Shown here: piece by piece, positions 16,085-24,962 of the stretch
Numbering within the stretch: position 1 is the first letter of the stretch
Layout of the letters: each line of letters starts with the position of its first letter
Source: Paractinoplanes abujensis
GTDB taxonomy: Bacteria > Actinomycetota > Actinomycetes > Mycobacteriales > Micromonosporaceae
Length of the DNA: 64,000 nt
NCBI RefSeq assembly: GCF_014204895.1
Contig: NZ_JACHMF010000001.1
Coordinates: 8,308,001 to 8,372,000, forward strand
Direction of reading: 5' to 3'
Notes under the pieces: generated by a model
Databases searched by the model: none
What the model was told of the DNA's origin: nothing
What the model saw: only the letters and a program-made list of their open reading frames with translations
Position numbers and translations under genes: made by a program

Positions 16085-16641
16085 CGGCCGCGCTCCTGGT
16101 CTTCGGCAACGGGCTCGCTCCCGACGCGTCGCTCTCGCCCGGGTCCCTGGCTCGGGTGCGTGCGGCCGTCGCGTATCCGCCGGTGGAGCGGATCGTGCTG
16201 TCGGGCGGCTGGGAGCAGGCCCGAACGGGAGCTCCCGAACCGCCGACGGGTTGTCGCGAGGGTGATCTGATGCGTCAGGTCGCCCTCGACGCCGGAGTGG
16301 ACGCGCGGTCGCTGCGGGTGGAGTGCCGCTCCCGGAGCACCCTGGAGAACCTGCTCAACGTGGTGGAGGACGGGCTCCTGGACGGGCTGACGCTGGGGCC
16401 GGCGCGGCCGCTGGGGCTGGTCACGCACGCCTGGCATCTGCCGCGAGTGCACTACCTGGCCCGGAAAGTGCTGGGTCTGCCGTCGTCCGCTCTGCTCGAC
16501 GTCCCGGTGCCCGGCCGTGGTTACCTGCTCGAGCACGGGCTGCGCGCGGCCTCGAAAGTGTGCTTTTTCGGCGTACGGGACCCGGTGGTGCTGCTGCGGC
16601 GCGAGCGACGGATGGTGACGATGTTGCGGCGCGGGGTATAG
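16066..16641 (+). CDS. DUF218 (YdcF-like) family protein
   Basis: A 191-residue DUF218 protein, with ALLVFGNGLAPDASLSPGSLAR, RIVLSGGW, the conserved acidic patch CREGDLMRQVALDAGVDARSL, SRSTLENLLNVV and LVTHAWHLPRV. These proteins (YdcF, SanA, ElyC) are linked to envelope metabolism, but the reaction is not settled. It starts at GTG 16066, 19 bp inside the preceding gene, so translation is coupled. No signal peptide is seen. It is followed after 8 bp by a glycosyltransferase, supporting an envelope-related role for the unit. Confidence 0.82.
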   Translation: MAADRVAAALLVFGNGLAPDASLSPGSLARVRAAVAYPPVERIVLSGGWEQARTGAPEPPTGCREGDLMRQVALDAGVDARSLRVECRSRSTLENLLNVVEDGLLDGLTLGPARPLGLVTHAWHLPRVHYLARKVLGLPSSALLDVPVPGRGYLLEHGLRAASKVCFFGVRDPVVLLRRERRMVTMLRRGV

Positions 16642-16649
16642 CAGCGCGC

Positions 16650-17294
16650 ATGGTTCTGCTGCTGCCGGTTTACCAGCCGTCGCCCGATCGGCTCCGGGCT
16701 CTCGTCGCCGCATTCGAGCACGTCGTCGTCGTGGACGACGGAAGTTCCGAACCCGTCACCGTGCCCGGCGCCGTGGTGCTGCGGCATCCCGTCAACCGGG
16801 GCAAAGGGGCCGCGTTGAAAACCGGTTTCGCGTACGTGGCCCGGACGCACCCGGGACAACCGGTGATCTGCGCCGACGCCGACGGGCAGCACTCCGTTGA
16901 GGACATCCGGCGGGTGCAGGCCGAAGTGGAGGCCACCGGCCGGCTGGTCCTGGGCGTACGCCGGGTGCGGCGGATGCCGCCGCGCAGCCGGGTCGGGAAT
17001 GCGGTGACCAGGACGCTCTTCCGGGCCGCGACCGGGCAGTGGGTGCGCGACACGCAGACGGGGCTGCGCGGGATGCCGGGCTCGATGCTGGACCGGCTCT
17101 TGGCCGTGCCCGGGGAACGGTTCGAGTACGAGATGAACGTGCTGCTGTGGGCGGCCCGCGACGGGCAGCGGATCGAGCAGGTGCCGATCGACACCACCTA
17201 TCTGGACGGAAACGCGTCGTCCCACTTCGGGTCGGTACGGGACGCGGCGCGGGTCTACCGGTCGCTGCTGCGGTTCGTCGTGGTCGATAGGTAG
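16650..17294 (+). CDS. family 2 glycosyltransferase (soluble)
   Basis: A 214-residue GT2 enzyme. It starts MVLLLPVYQPSPDRLRALV. It contains the donor-binding VVVDDGSSEPV, NRGKGAALKTGF and the metal-binding ICADADGQHSVED. The acceptor region includes TQTGLRGMP, and the end is FEYEMNVLLWA. No membrane helices follow the catalytic domain, unlike the enzyme at 859-1872. It lies 8 bp after the DUF218 gene. The product sugar and acceptor cannot be inferred. The open frame continues far upstream inside the DUF218 gene, but the ATG at 16650 opens the domain. Confidence 0.87.
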   Translation: MVLLLPVYQPSPDRLRALVAAFEHVVVVDDGSSEPVTVPGAVVLRHPVNRGKGAALKTGFAYVARTHPGQPVICADADGQHSVEDIRRVQAEVEATGRLVLGVRRVRRMPPRSRVGNAVTRTLFRAATGQWVRDTQTGLRGMPGSMLDRLLAVPGERFEYEMNVLLWAARDGQRIEQVPIDTTYLDGNASSHFGSVRDAARVYRSLLRFVVVDR

Positions 17295-17317
17295 GTGCGC
17301 ACCGCGCTCGAGCGATC

Positions 17318-17340
17318 ACGCAGGCCGGGGCCTGCGTTTC
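17318..17340 (+). terminator. terminator-like hairpin
   Basis: Nine-base arms ACGCAGGCC/GGCCTGCGT (17318-17326 and 17329-17337) with a 2-nt centre are followed by a short T run, 24 bp after the glycosyltransferase stop. Confidence 0.6.
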
Positions 17341-17394
17341 GGTGACCCGTCGGGCATCTGCCTTTCGATTGGCCACTGTGGATGACCGCCGGGT

Positions 17395-17631
17395 CTAGTT
17401 TCCTGCGTCGTAGGCTGCCGCGAACATGGCTGCCAGCAGCATGAGGAAGACGGTCATGAATTGGGCGGTCGGCAGCCAGGCGTGCGGGCGGGTGTGGCGG
17501 GCGGCCCGGGTCCGGCGCCGCGTGGCTCGCCAGGCGGACGGACGGTGACCGAGGCGGTAGCCGACGACGATGACGGCGGCCGCGGTCACCACGGATACGA
17601 CGCTCACTGCGGAACTCGGGTGGGACGGCAT
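17395..17631 (-). CDS. small membrane protein
   Basis: A 78-residue protein with two hydrophobic segments: VVSVVTAAAVIVVGYRLG near the N-terminus and FMTVFLMLLAAMFAAAY near the C-terminus. A very basic loop lies between them (RPSAWRATRRRTRAARHTRPH). No family is recognised. The ATG has AGGGGG about 6-7 nt upstream. The hairpin-like topology with an Arg-rich inner loop supports a real membrane protein rather than a shadow frame; nothing else competes for this stretch. Confidence 0.55.
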   Translation of the reverse strand: MPSHPSSAVSVVSVVTAAAVIVVGYRLGHRPSAWRATRRRTRAARHTRPHAWLPTAQFMTVFLMLLAAMFAAAYDAGN

Positions 17632-17729
17632 GGCGAACCCCCTGGAGATGCGTAGCGGTGCCGGATGGAAAGGCCAGTGTGGGGGCGGCCGTGTGGCGCA
17701 ATCCAGTGGATATCCGGGCAGATATGGAC

Positions 17730-18983
17730 CTAAGCGGTTATCGCTGGCACTGGTGGGGACGAAGGCGGCTGTCGGCTATCCGACTTCGGGGCTGGCTGGC
17801 CGACCGCTTCGCGCAGGCGGGACAGGGTGAGGAACGGTGCGAGCGTGACGACCAGGTAAATCGCGCCCGCGGTCAGCAGGGCGTGGCGCAGGCCGCCGAG
17901 ATCGACCGCGAGACCGCCCAGCAGGCCACCGGCGGGCACGCCGGCGAAGGAGACGGCGCCGACCGCGCCGAGGACGCGGCCGCGCAGGTGGACGGGGATG
18001 CGTTCGTAGCCGACGGCCATGAGGATCGGGTTGAGGGTGGAGGCGGCCAGGCCGGCTCCGAAGGCCACGGCCAGCACGAGCCCGGGATGGTCGGTGAGGG
18101 CCAGGGTGAACAGTTTGGGGGACCCCGCGATCAGGCAGCAGATCGCGAACGTGGTGACGCGGGGGAGGCGTACGGCCAGGGAGGCGTAGGCAACCGCGCC
18201 GAGCACTGCGCCCAGGCCGAAGACGCCACCGATCCAGCCCAGCGCGGCCGGGCCGGCGCCGGTGTCGCGGACCCAGACGGGCAGGAAGACGACCATGAAC
18301 GCCTGATCGACCAGGTTGGTGACGAAGAGCATCGCTGTCACGGCGACCACCAGCCGGTCACGCCGGAGGAAGCGGAAGCCGGCGGAGAGACCGGTCTGTT
18401 CGTTTCGTGCAGGGGCGCGGACCCGGACCAGGGTGGCCACGGCAAGGGCGCTGAGCGCGAAGGAGGCCGCGTCGAGGGCGAGCACCAGGGCCGGGCCGAG
18501 CGCGGTGACCAGGACGCCCCCGACGGGCAGGCCGACCAGCAGGGCGGCCCGGGCGAAACTTTCGAAGAGGGCCGTGGCGCGGGCCATGGGCGTACGGGAA
18601 GCTTCGATGGCGGCCGGCAGGAGCGCGCGTTTGGCGACATTGCCGCAGCCGCCGATCGCGCCGGCCAGGGCCACCGCGGTGAGCAGCCGGGCGAAAGTGA
18701 GCTGGCCCAGCCCGTGCAGGAAGGGGATCAGCCCGACCGCGATCGCGCTGGCAACGTCGGCGGTGACGGCCACACGGCGCGGGCCGACCCGGTCGACCAG
18801 CGCGCCGCCGAGGACGCCGGCCAGCACGAACGGCAGCGTCTGGGCGAGGGCGACAACGCCGACGCGGGTGGCCGAACCCGTTGTCACGAGCACCAGCCAG
18901 GGCACGGCGACGGCCGCGATGTGGCTTCCGGTCAGCGAGACAGCCTCGGCCGCGAGCAGGCCGGCCAGGGGACGCCTCGTCAT
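17730..18983 (-). CDS. MFS transporter
   Basis: A 417-residue major facilitator with about 12 predicted helices, starting MTRRPLAGLLAAEAVSLTGS. The motif-A-like loop GGALVDRVGPRRVAV follows helix 2, and a second VGYERIPVHLRGRVLG lies in the C-terminal half. It resembles the MFS_3 (EntS/Bcr-like) drug or siderophore exporters. The ATG at 18981-18983 overlaps the stop of the ArsR-type gene (ATGA), so regulator and transporter form one transcript. The transported compound is unknown; the regulator suggests induction by a small molecule. Confidence 0.9.
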   Translation of the reverse strand: MTRRPLAGLLAAEAVSLTGSHIAAVAVPWLVLVTTGSATRVGVVALAQTLPFVLAGVLGGALVDRVGPRRVAVTADVASAIAVGLIPFLHGLGQLTFARLLTAVALAGAIGGCGNVAKRALLPAAIEASRTPMARATALFESFARAALLVGLPVGGVLVTALGPALVLALDAASFALSALAVATLVRVRAPARNEQTGLSAGFRFLRRDRLVVAVTAMLFVTNLVDQAFMVVFLPVWVRDTGAGPAALGWIGGVFGLGAVLGAVAYASLAVRLPRVTTFAICCLIAGSPKLFTLALTDHPGLVLAVAFGAGLAASTLNPILMAVGYERIPVHLRGRVLGAVGAVSFAGVPAGGLLGGLAVDLGGLRHALLTAGAIYLVVTLAPFLTLSRLREAVGQPAPKSDSRQPPSSPPVPAITA

Positions 18984-19537
18984 TCGGCGGGCCCGTCGGG
19001 CGCCGGGAGGATCTGCCACTGGACGCTGACGCGGGCGGCGTCGGCGGGGGCCGCGGCGGCGTACTCGTCGACCAGGGCCTTGATGCGGGTGCGCAGTTCG
19101 ACGGCTTGGGCGGCGGAGAGCCGGGGCTGCTCGGTGGCCAGGAAGAACGCGTCCGGCCAGGGCTCCGGCAGGCCGGGGAGGTTGCCGATCGCGGCCTCGA
19201 CGCGCTGGAAGTCGGCCGCGGCGACGGCCCGGAGGTAGCCCTCGGCCTGGTCGAACGCCTCACGGCTGGTGGCGACGTCCAGGTCCGTACGGGTGTGGGT
19301 GGCGCGCCACCAGCGTTCGCGTCCGGTGCGGTCGCCGGCGTCCTCCACGAAGCCGTAGGCGGCCAGCTGTCTCAAGTGGTAGCTGGTGGCGCCGCTGGAT
19401 TGGCCCAACTGCTCGGCCAGTTTGCTGGCCGTGGAAGGGCCGCGTTCGCGCAGGTGGTTCAGCAGCCGAACTCGGAGCGGATGGGCCAGGCCGCGCAGGG
19501 TGCGGGGATCCAAGTGGTCGCTCGGGACGTCGGGCAT
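18980..19537 (-). CDS. ArsR-type winged-helix transcriptional regulator
   Basis: A 185-residue regulator. The N-terminal winged helix (about 15-85) contains LAHPLRVRLLNHLRERGPSTASKLAEQLG and SSGATSYHLRQLAAYGFVED, the HTH_20 type of ArsR fold. There are no metal-binding cysteines. The C-terminal half is helical and probably dimerises or binds ligand. The start ATG 19535-19537 has TAGCTT 7 nt upstream, and two overlapping palindromes cover this promoter, so the protein very probably represses its own operon with the downstream MFS gene. Confidence 0.9.
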   Translation of the reverse strand: MPDVPSDHLDPRTLRGLAHPLRVRLLNHLRERGPSTASKLAEQLGQSSGATSYHLRQLAAYGFVEDAGDRTGRERWWRATHTRTDLDVATSREAFDQAEGYLRAVAAADFQRVEAAIGNLPGLPEPWPDAFFLATEQPRLSAAQAVELRTRIKALVDEYAAAAPADAARVSVQWQILPAPDGPAE

Positions 19538-19541
19538 AAAC

Positions 19542-19572
19542 GCAAAGCTAGCTATGCAAAGAAGTCTTTGCA
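19542..19572. promoter_or_regulatory. double palindromic operator of the ArsR/MFS operon
   Basis: GCAAAGCTAGCTATGC (19542-19557, one mismatched pair) and TGCAAAGAAGTCTTTGCA (19555-19572, 8-bp arms) share the half-site GCAAAG. They overlap the TAGCTT -10 box (19545-19550, minus strand). Binding here would block transcription initiation. Confidence 0.75.
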
Positions 19573-19681
19573 AGCATGAGCGACAGAGTGCCAGGGACGC
19601 AAAGCGCTCGATTGACGCATGGAGGGGCGAGTGCGGGAGGGGTGGTCGGGCCGAGCGGGCGGGCAGGGGCGGCGGGGTGGG

Positions 19682-20590
19682 TCAGGAGAGGGCGGCCGGC
19701 TCCCGGGGGACGCAGATCTTGACGGCGCCGGGGGCGACCTTGGCCGAGAAGGACTTGGTCTTCGTGCGGGCGCCGCCGTCGAGTTCGTATTCCATCTTGG
19801 ACTGCAGCTTGACGTCGATGCGGCGGGCGCGGGTCGTGCGGACGAACGGGGAGCTGTCGCTGCGGCCCACGGCCATCGTGCCCAGCGCCCGGGCCCACTG
19901 CAGGGCACCCTGGGCGGTGGCCACGCCGACGTCGAGCCAGCCGTCGTCGGGTTTGGCGTCGTCGAAGGCCTTGATGCCCCCGGTGATCCGGCCGACGTTG
20001 CCGATCAGGACGCAGCTGGCCTCGTCCTCGAACCACTTCGTGCCGTCGATCTTGATGGTGGCGACGGCGGCGGACTCGTTGACGTGACGTACACCAGCCC
20101 AGACGTACGCGAGTTTGCCCAGCCGGTCCTTCAAGTTGCGGTCGGCGTCGCTGATCATCGCGCCGTCGAAGCCGACGCCTGCCATCACGCCGAAGTACTC
20201 GCCCTCGAAGCGGCCCAGGTCGACGGCGTGGGGTGTGCCGTGCAACGCGATCTCGACGGCCTCGGGCAGGTCGGCCGGGATACCCAGGTTGGTGGCCAGC
20301 AGGTTGCCCGTGCCGGCCGGGATGATGCCGACAGGCGTCTTGGCGCCGGTGTGAGCGACGACGTCGAGCGAGCGCTGCACCATGCCGTCGCCACCCCACA
20401 CGATCAGGCGGTCGGGCTTGGACTTGAGCGCCTTCTTGACCGCGGCCGGGGCCTTCTTGCTCTTCGGCACCTCGTACCAGATCAGGTCGTCGAGGTCGGC
20501 GTCGGTCAGGCGGCGACGCAACTCGTCCAGGCCGCCGCCCAGCGTCTTCTTCTGATGCGCGACTACGGCGATCGTGCGGGGGGTTCGCAT
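19682..20590 (-). CDS. diacylglycerol/lipid kinase family protein
   Basis: A 302-residue kinase of the DAGK catalytic-domain family (YegS/DgkB-like). The nucleotide-binding motif is IVWGGDGMVQRSLD, followed by PVGIIPAGTGNLLATNLGIP; both are diagnostic. The C-terminal beta-rich domain (about 130-300) contains YFGVMAGVGFDGAM and ends KSFSAKVAPGAVKICVP. It probably phosphorylates a lipid such as diacylglycerol or a sphingoid/polyprenol analogue; the exact substrate is open. The ATG is at 20588-20590. It is flanked by regulators that are not obviously linked. Confidence 0.9.
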   Translation of the reverse strand: MRTPRTIAVVAHQKKTLGGGLDELRRRLTDADLDDLIWYEVPKSKKAPAAVKKALKSKPDRLIVWGGDGMVQRSLDVVAHTGAKTPVGIIPAGTGNLLATNLGIPADLPEAVEIALHGTPHAVDLGRFEGEYFGVMAGVGFDGAMISDADRNLKDRLGKLAYVWAGVRHVNESAAVATIKIDGTKWFEDEASCVLIGNVGRITGGIKAFDDAKPDDGWLDVGVATAQGALQWARALGTMAVGRSDSSPFVRTTRARRIDVKLQSKMEYELDGGARTKTKSFSAKVAPGAVKICVPREPAALS

Positions 20591-20624
20591 GCGCAGCGAA
20601 CTACCCGAAGCGCCGGAATCGTAA

Positions 20625-21203
20625 TCAGCTGACCGTCTCGCGCATCCGCTGCTCGGCCGCCGCGCTGCGGATCACCATGAGGCGCAGTTCGAGCTCGTCG
20701 GAGACCATCGAGGCGAGGTGTTCGAGGGCCTGGAGCTGACGCTGCGACGCCTCGCGGGGACGGTTGTCGATCACGTTGACGGTGCCCAGGCGGTAGCCGT
20801 CGTGGGTGCGGATCGGCGCGGCGGCGTAGAAGCGCAGGCCCAGCTCGCCCCGGACGAGCGGGTGTTCGAGCGTACGGGGGTCGACCGCGGCGTTGTTGAT
20901 CACGTAGACGTCGTCCTGGGCGATGACCGACGCGCACAGCCCCGGCTCCTTGCCGACTTCCCGTACGCCCGACAGGCCCTGACACGCGGCCAGCCACACC
21001 CTGTCCTGCTCGACCAGCGACACCGTCGCGATGGGGGTGTCGAAGATGGCGCCCGCGACGTACGCGATCCGGTCGTACGCGTCCTCGACCGGCTGATCGA
21101 CGAGCCGGTAACGCCGCACGGCCTCGAGGCGCGCCTGCTCCTCCGGACCCACGTTGTCCAGATATTCGTAGGCGTTCGACGACACGGGGTTGCTGTTCGT
21201 CAT
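20625..21203 (-). CDS. GAF domain protein
   Basis: A 192-residue protein consisting of one GAF domain (about 30-165): RYRLVDQPVEDAYDRIAYVAGAIF, TPIATVSLVEQDRVWLAACQGL, CASVIAQDDVYVINNAAVD, RFYAAAPIRTHDGYRLGTVNVID. The C-terminal helix (LEHLASMVSDELELRLM) would normally connect to an output domain, but none follows, so it may act as a stand-alone sensor or partner of a kinase or cyclase. A GAGGGGG sequence lies about 12 nt before the ATG. The ligand is unknown. Confidence 0.88.
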   Translation of the reverse strand: MTNSNPVSSNAYEYLDNVGPEEQARLEAVRRYRLVDQPVEDAYDRIAYVAGAIFDTPIATVSLVEQDRVWLAACQGLSGVREVGKEPGLCASVIAQDDVYVINNAAVDPRTLEHPLVRGELGLRFYAAAPIRTHDGYRLGTVNVIDNRPREASQRQLQALEHLASMVSDELELRLMVIRSAAAEQRMRETVS

Positions 21204-21356
21204 GTCCGGTGATCCCCCTCACAGTGGCAACGGTGCATGCGAGCCTAGAAAGGGCGTCGGTGTCCCGCAATGCTCTCGATGGGCGAATTGAGTTCACAGG
21301 CAAGCCTCAGCCGCGAATGTCGCACAACCAGTCGGTTGCTGGGTACTTATCTCCCC

Positions 21357-22193
21357 GTGACAGCACCCACTGCCGCCGTGATCGGACAACTCGCCCGCGA
21401 CCTGGTTCTCACCGTAGACCGCCTGCCCGGGCCCGGCAGCTCGGCGCCCGCCGGCGAACGCCGCGAACAACTCGGCGGCAAAGGCGCGAACCAAGCCGTT
21501 GCCCTGGCCCAACTGGGCGTTCGTCCCGTCCTGATCGCGGTGGCGGGCGACGACGCGACCGGTGACGCCCTGCTGGCCCGGGCGGCCCGGGACGGCATCG
21601 ACGTCGATCACGTGGTGCGCCGCCGCGGCGAGGAGACCGGGGTGATCGTCGAGATTCTGGAGTCCGGCGGCGACTACCGCTACATCGAGCACCTGCCGCC
21701 GCCCGTGCTGCTCACCGAGGCCGACATCCTGCGCGCCCGCGACCCGATCGCGCAGTGCGACGCCGTGCTCCTGCAGCTCCAGCAGCCCGCCGAGGCCGTC
21801 CGGGCCGCGGCCCGCATCGGTCACGAGGCCGGGCGGCTGGTGGTCCTCGACGGCGAGATCAACGACGAGACCCTGCTCCCGTACGCCGATGTGGTGCGCG
21901 CCGACGAGAAGGAGGCCGGCGGTCGGGGCGAGGAACTGCTCGACCGCGGGCCTGAACTGGTCGCGCTGGCGCAGCCCGACGGCAACCTGTTCCTGTGGCG
22001 CGGCGGCCGGTTGAAGATCCCGCTGGGGGACGTGGACGCGGTCGACACCACCGGCGGCGGCGACTCGTTCGTGGCCGCGCTGACCGCCGCGCTGCTGAAC
22101 GGCGCGTCCTACGAGGAGGCGGCGCACCAGGCCACGGCCGCCTCCGGCTCCACCGTGCAGCATGTCGGCGGCCGTCCGGAGCTGGGCCGATGA
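21357..22193 (+). CDS. PfkB-family carbohydrate kinase (ribokinase-like)
   Basis: A 278-residue PfkB kinase from GTG 21357. The first signature is GGKGANQAVALAQLG and the second DTTGGGDSFVAALTAAL, with the catalytic Asp. A substrate-side segment YRYIEHLPPPVLL is also visible. The substrate is probably a sugar or nucleoside. It is coupled to the GH65 phosphorylase by an ATGA overlap, so it may phosphorylate a sugar liberated by that enzyme; GH65 enzymes usually travel with a phosphoglucomutase instead. The start is a choice: frames further upstream (to 21270) lack homology. Confidence 0.88.
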   Translation: MTAPTAAVIGQLARDLVLTVDRLPGPGSSAPAGERREQLGGKGANQAVALAQLGVRPVLIAVAGDDATGDALLARAARDGIDVDHVVRRRGEETGVIVEILESGGDYRYIEHLPPPVLLTEADILRARDPIAQCDAVLLQLQQPAEAVRAAARIGHEAGRLVVLDGEINDETLLPYADVVRADEKEAGGRGEELLDRGPELVALAQPDGNLFLWRGGRLKIPLGDVDAVDTTGGGDSFVAALTAALLNGASYEEAAHQATAASGSTVQHVGGRPELGR

Positions 22194-24406
22194 GCCGGAT
22201 CGGGCCGGCCGAGGCGTGGGTCGTACGGGAAATCGGTCTGCCCTCGGACGACGCCGGGCTCAGGCAGGCGGAATCGTTGTTCGCGCTGGCCAACGGGCAC
22301 ATCGGGCTGCGTGGCAACCTGGACGAGCCGCAACCCGCCGGGATGCCCGGCACGTTCCTGAACTCGCTGTACGAGGTGCGCGACCTGACCTATCCGGAGG
22401 CCGGGTACGCGTTCCCCGAGCGCACGGAAACGGTCGTCAACGCCCCGAACGCCAAGCCGATCCATCTGACGGTCGGCGGGGAGACGTTCGATCTGCGCAC
22501 CGGTGAAGTGCGCAAACACGAGCGAGTGCTGGATCTGCGCGCGGGCACGCTCACCCGGGACGTGGAATGGGTGTCGCCCGGCGGGATCGAGGTGCGGCTG
22601 CGGAGCGTCCGGGTGGTGTCGTTCGAGCGTCCGTCGGTGGGCGCGATCCGCTACACCGTCGAAGCCGACGCCGAGCTGCGCGTCGACTCCGATGTGGCCG
22701 TCGACGAGTCGCAGCCCCCGCCGCGCGACGACCCGCGGGCCAGTGCCGTGATCGAGGACGCGTTCGTGCCCGTCTTCCACGACCGTGACCTGCTCGTGCA
22801 CCGCACCCACCGCAGCGGCATCACCGTCGCCGTGGCCGTGACGCACGTGGGCGCCGAGGGCGAGATCGTCACCGGGCCCGACCGGTTGCGCTGGACGACC
22901 GGTGCGCGCGGTTCGATCGCGTTCGACAAGATATTCGCGTACGGGTGGGACGGGCTCGACCAGCGGGACAAGGCACGCGCCGACCGGGACGCGGCCGTCC
23001 ACGCCGGATTCGACGAACTGCTGGCCGAACAGCGCCGCTACCTGGACGACTTCTGGGCGTACGCGGATATCGAGCTGGACGGCGACGACCAGGTGCAGCA
23101 GGGCACCCGCTTCGGGCTGTTCCACGTGCTGCAGGCGGGCGCGCAGGCCGGGCCGCATCCGATCCCGTCCAAGGGGCTGACCGGCAACGGATACGACGGG
23201 CACACGCTGTGGGACAACGAGTCGTACGTGCTGCCGGTGCTGACGTACACGCACCCGGCGAGCGTCAGGCAGGCCCTGCGCTGGCGGCACAGCACCCTCG
23301 ACGCCGCTCGCGAACGCGCCCGCGAACTGCGGCTGGACGGCGCGGCCTTCCCCTGGCGGACCATCAGCGGGCCCGAATGCTCCGGCTACTGGCCGGCCGG
23401 GACGGCGGCGCTGCACATCAACGCCGACATCGCCGACGCGGTGCTGCGCTACCACGCGGCCACCGGCGACGACGCGTTCATGCGCGAAGCCGGCGACGAA
23501 CTGGTCGCCGAGACCGCGCGACTGTGGCGCAAAGTGGCCTACCTGGACGAGGAAGGTGTCGCGCACATCGCCGGGGTGACCGGGCCCGACGAATACACGG
23601 CGCTGATGGACGACAACGTCTTCACCAACCTGATGGCCCGGCGCAACCTGCGCGCGGCGGCCCTGGACGAGGTCTCCGAGCACATCGCGGACCGGCTGGC
23701 CGTCCCGTACGACCCGCGCCGCCAGGTGCACGAACAGTCGGCGGGCTTCACGCGCCTGGACGAGTGGGGCTCGTTCGACGACGAGGAATACCCGCTGATG
23801 CTGCACCACCACTACCTCAACCTGTATCGCAAGCAGGTGGTGAAGCAGGCCGACCTGGTGCTCGCGATGGCGATGTGCGGCGACGAGTTCACGCTGGACG
23901 AGAAGCGGCGCAACTTCGAGTACTACGAAGCCCGTACGGTGCGGGACTCCTCACTCTCGGCCCCCGTGCAAGCGGTCCTCGCGGCCGAGCTCGGCCACCT
24001 GTCGCTCGCGCACGCCTACCTGACCGAGACCGCCCTGCTCGACCTGCGCGCGGGCGGCGAGTCCGGCGGCGACGGCCTGCACATCGCGGCCCTCGCCGGG
24101 TCATGGATCGCGGTGGTGATGGGCTTCGGCGGGCTGCGCGACACCGGCGGCCGGCTGTCGCTCGCGCCGCGGATCCCGCCCCGGCTGACCCGCCTGCAGT
24201 TCCGGCTGCGGTGGCGGGGCGCGGGGCTGAGGGTGACGGTGACGTCCGAGAAGGTGACCTATCAGGCCGCCACCGGCGGGATCGAGTTCCGCCACTACGG
24301 CGCCGAGGTCACCCTGAACGCCGGCGAGGAGGTGACCTTCCAGCTCGAACCGATCGACGACCTTCCCGCGCCGCCCACCCCGCGACCACCTACGCTCGCG
24401 GAGTGA
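22190..24406 (+). CDS. GH65 family glycoside hydrolase/phosphorylase
   Basis: A 738-residue GH65 enzyme (maltose, trehalose, kojibiose or nigerose phosphorylase family). The N-terminal beta-sandwich (about 1-270) starts with ESLFALANGHIGLRGNLDEP. The catalytic (alpha/alpha)6 barrel has GYDGHTLWDNESYVLPVLTY (about 335) and TGPDEYTALMDDNVFTN, with the catalytic acid E near 467. The C-terminal segment is GGDGLHIAALAGSWIAVVMGF. Phosphorolysis of an alpha-glucoside to beta-glucose-1-phosphate is expected; linkage specificity cannot be read here. It overlaps both neighbours by 4 bp (ATGA, GTGA). Confidence 0.92.
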   Translation: MSRIGPAEAWVVREIGLPSDDAGLRQAESLFALANGHIGLRGNLDEPQPAGMPGTFLNSLYEVRDLTYPEAGYAFPERTETVVNAPNAKPIHLTVGGETFDLRTGEVRKHERVLDLRAGTLTRDVEWVSPGGIEVRLRSVRVVSFERPSVGAIRYTVEADAELRVDSDVAVDESQPPPRDDPRASAVIEDAFVPVFHDRDLLVHRTHRSGITVAVAVTHVGAEGEIVTGPDRLRWTTGARGSIAFDKIFAYGWDGLDQRDKARADRDAAVHAGFDELLAEQRRYLDDFWAYADIELDGDDQVQQGTRFGLFHVLQAGAQAGPHPIPSKGLTGNGYDGHTLWDNESYVLPVLTYTHPASVRQALRWRHSTLDAARERARELRLDGAAFPWRTISGPECSGYWPAGTAALHINADIADAVLRYHAATGDDAFMREAGDELVAETARLWRKVAYLDEEGVAHIAGVTGPDEYTALMDDNVFTNLMARRNLRAAALDEVSEHIADRLAVPYDPRRQVHEQSAGFTRLDEWGSFDDEEYPLMLHHHYLNLYRKQVVKQADLVLAMAMCGDEFTLDEKRRNFEYYEARTVRDSSLSAPVQAVLAAELGHLSLAHAYLTETALLDLRAGGESGGDGLHIAALAGSWIAVVMGFGGLRDTGGRLSLAPRIPPRLTRLQFRLRWRGAGLRVTVTSEKVTYQAATGGIEFRHYGAEVTLNAGEEVTFQLEPIDDLPAPPTPRPPTLAE

Positions 24407-24924
24407 CGGTCTGGGTGGCGCTCCTGCGCGCGGTCAACCTGGGCGCGCGCAACAAGGTGCCGATGGCCCGATTACGGGCCGCGCTGGCCACGGCCGGCCT
24501 GCCCGGGGCGCGCACACTGCTGCAGAGCGGCAACGTGATAGTCGAATCCGAGCGGGACGTGGGCCCGATCATCCACGCGGTGCTGCGCGACACGTTCGCC
24601 GTCGACCAGCCCGTGATGATCCGCAGCCGGGACCGCCTGGCCGAGATCATCGCGGCCAACCCGTTCCCGGCGGCGGCCGTCGAACGACCCACCCTGCTGC
24701 GGGTCACATTCCTGGCCGAACACCCCACACCCGAGCGCGCCCGTCTCCTGGAGACCCACGACGACGTACGCCTCCTGGAGCGCGAGGTCTACATCGACTA
24801 CCGGGACCGGGTGCACGGCAACCCGGTCAACACCGCGATGGCGTCGCGCCGCCTGGGGTTGCCCGGCACCGAACGCAACTGGACGACCGTCCTCAAACTG
24901 GCCGAACTGGCCGCTCAGTGGTGA
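24403..24924 (+). CDS. DUF1697 family protein
   Basis: A 173-residue DUF1697 protein. It starts VTVWVALLRAVNLGARNKVPM and carries LLQSGNVIVES, IIAANPFP and MASRRLGLPGTERNWTTVLKL, all hallmarks of the family. No function is established. The GTG at 24403 overlaps the GH65 stop (GTGA). It may also be made independently, since TACGCT lies exactly 6 nt before the GTG, inside the GH65 coding sequence. The last residues face the convergent bioD gene. Confidence 0.92.
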   Translation: MTVWVALLRAVNLGARNKVPMARLRAALATAGLPGARTLLQSGNVIVESERDVGPIIHAVLRDTFAVDQPVMIRSRDRLAEIIAANPFPAAAVERPTLLRVTFLAEHPTPERARLLETHDDVRLLEREVYIDYRDRVHGNPVNTAMASRRLGLPGTERNWTTVLKLAELAAQW

Positions 24925-24962
24925 CCGTCCGGGTGGCTGTCGCCCTCTGAGGGCCGCGGCTC

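Noticed and set aside
17658..19238. 526-codon plus-strand frame
   Set aside because: It lies opposite the MFS and ArsR genes, whose motifs are clear. Its own sequence is Gly/Arg/Gln-rich without motif, as expected of a high-GC shadow.
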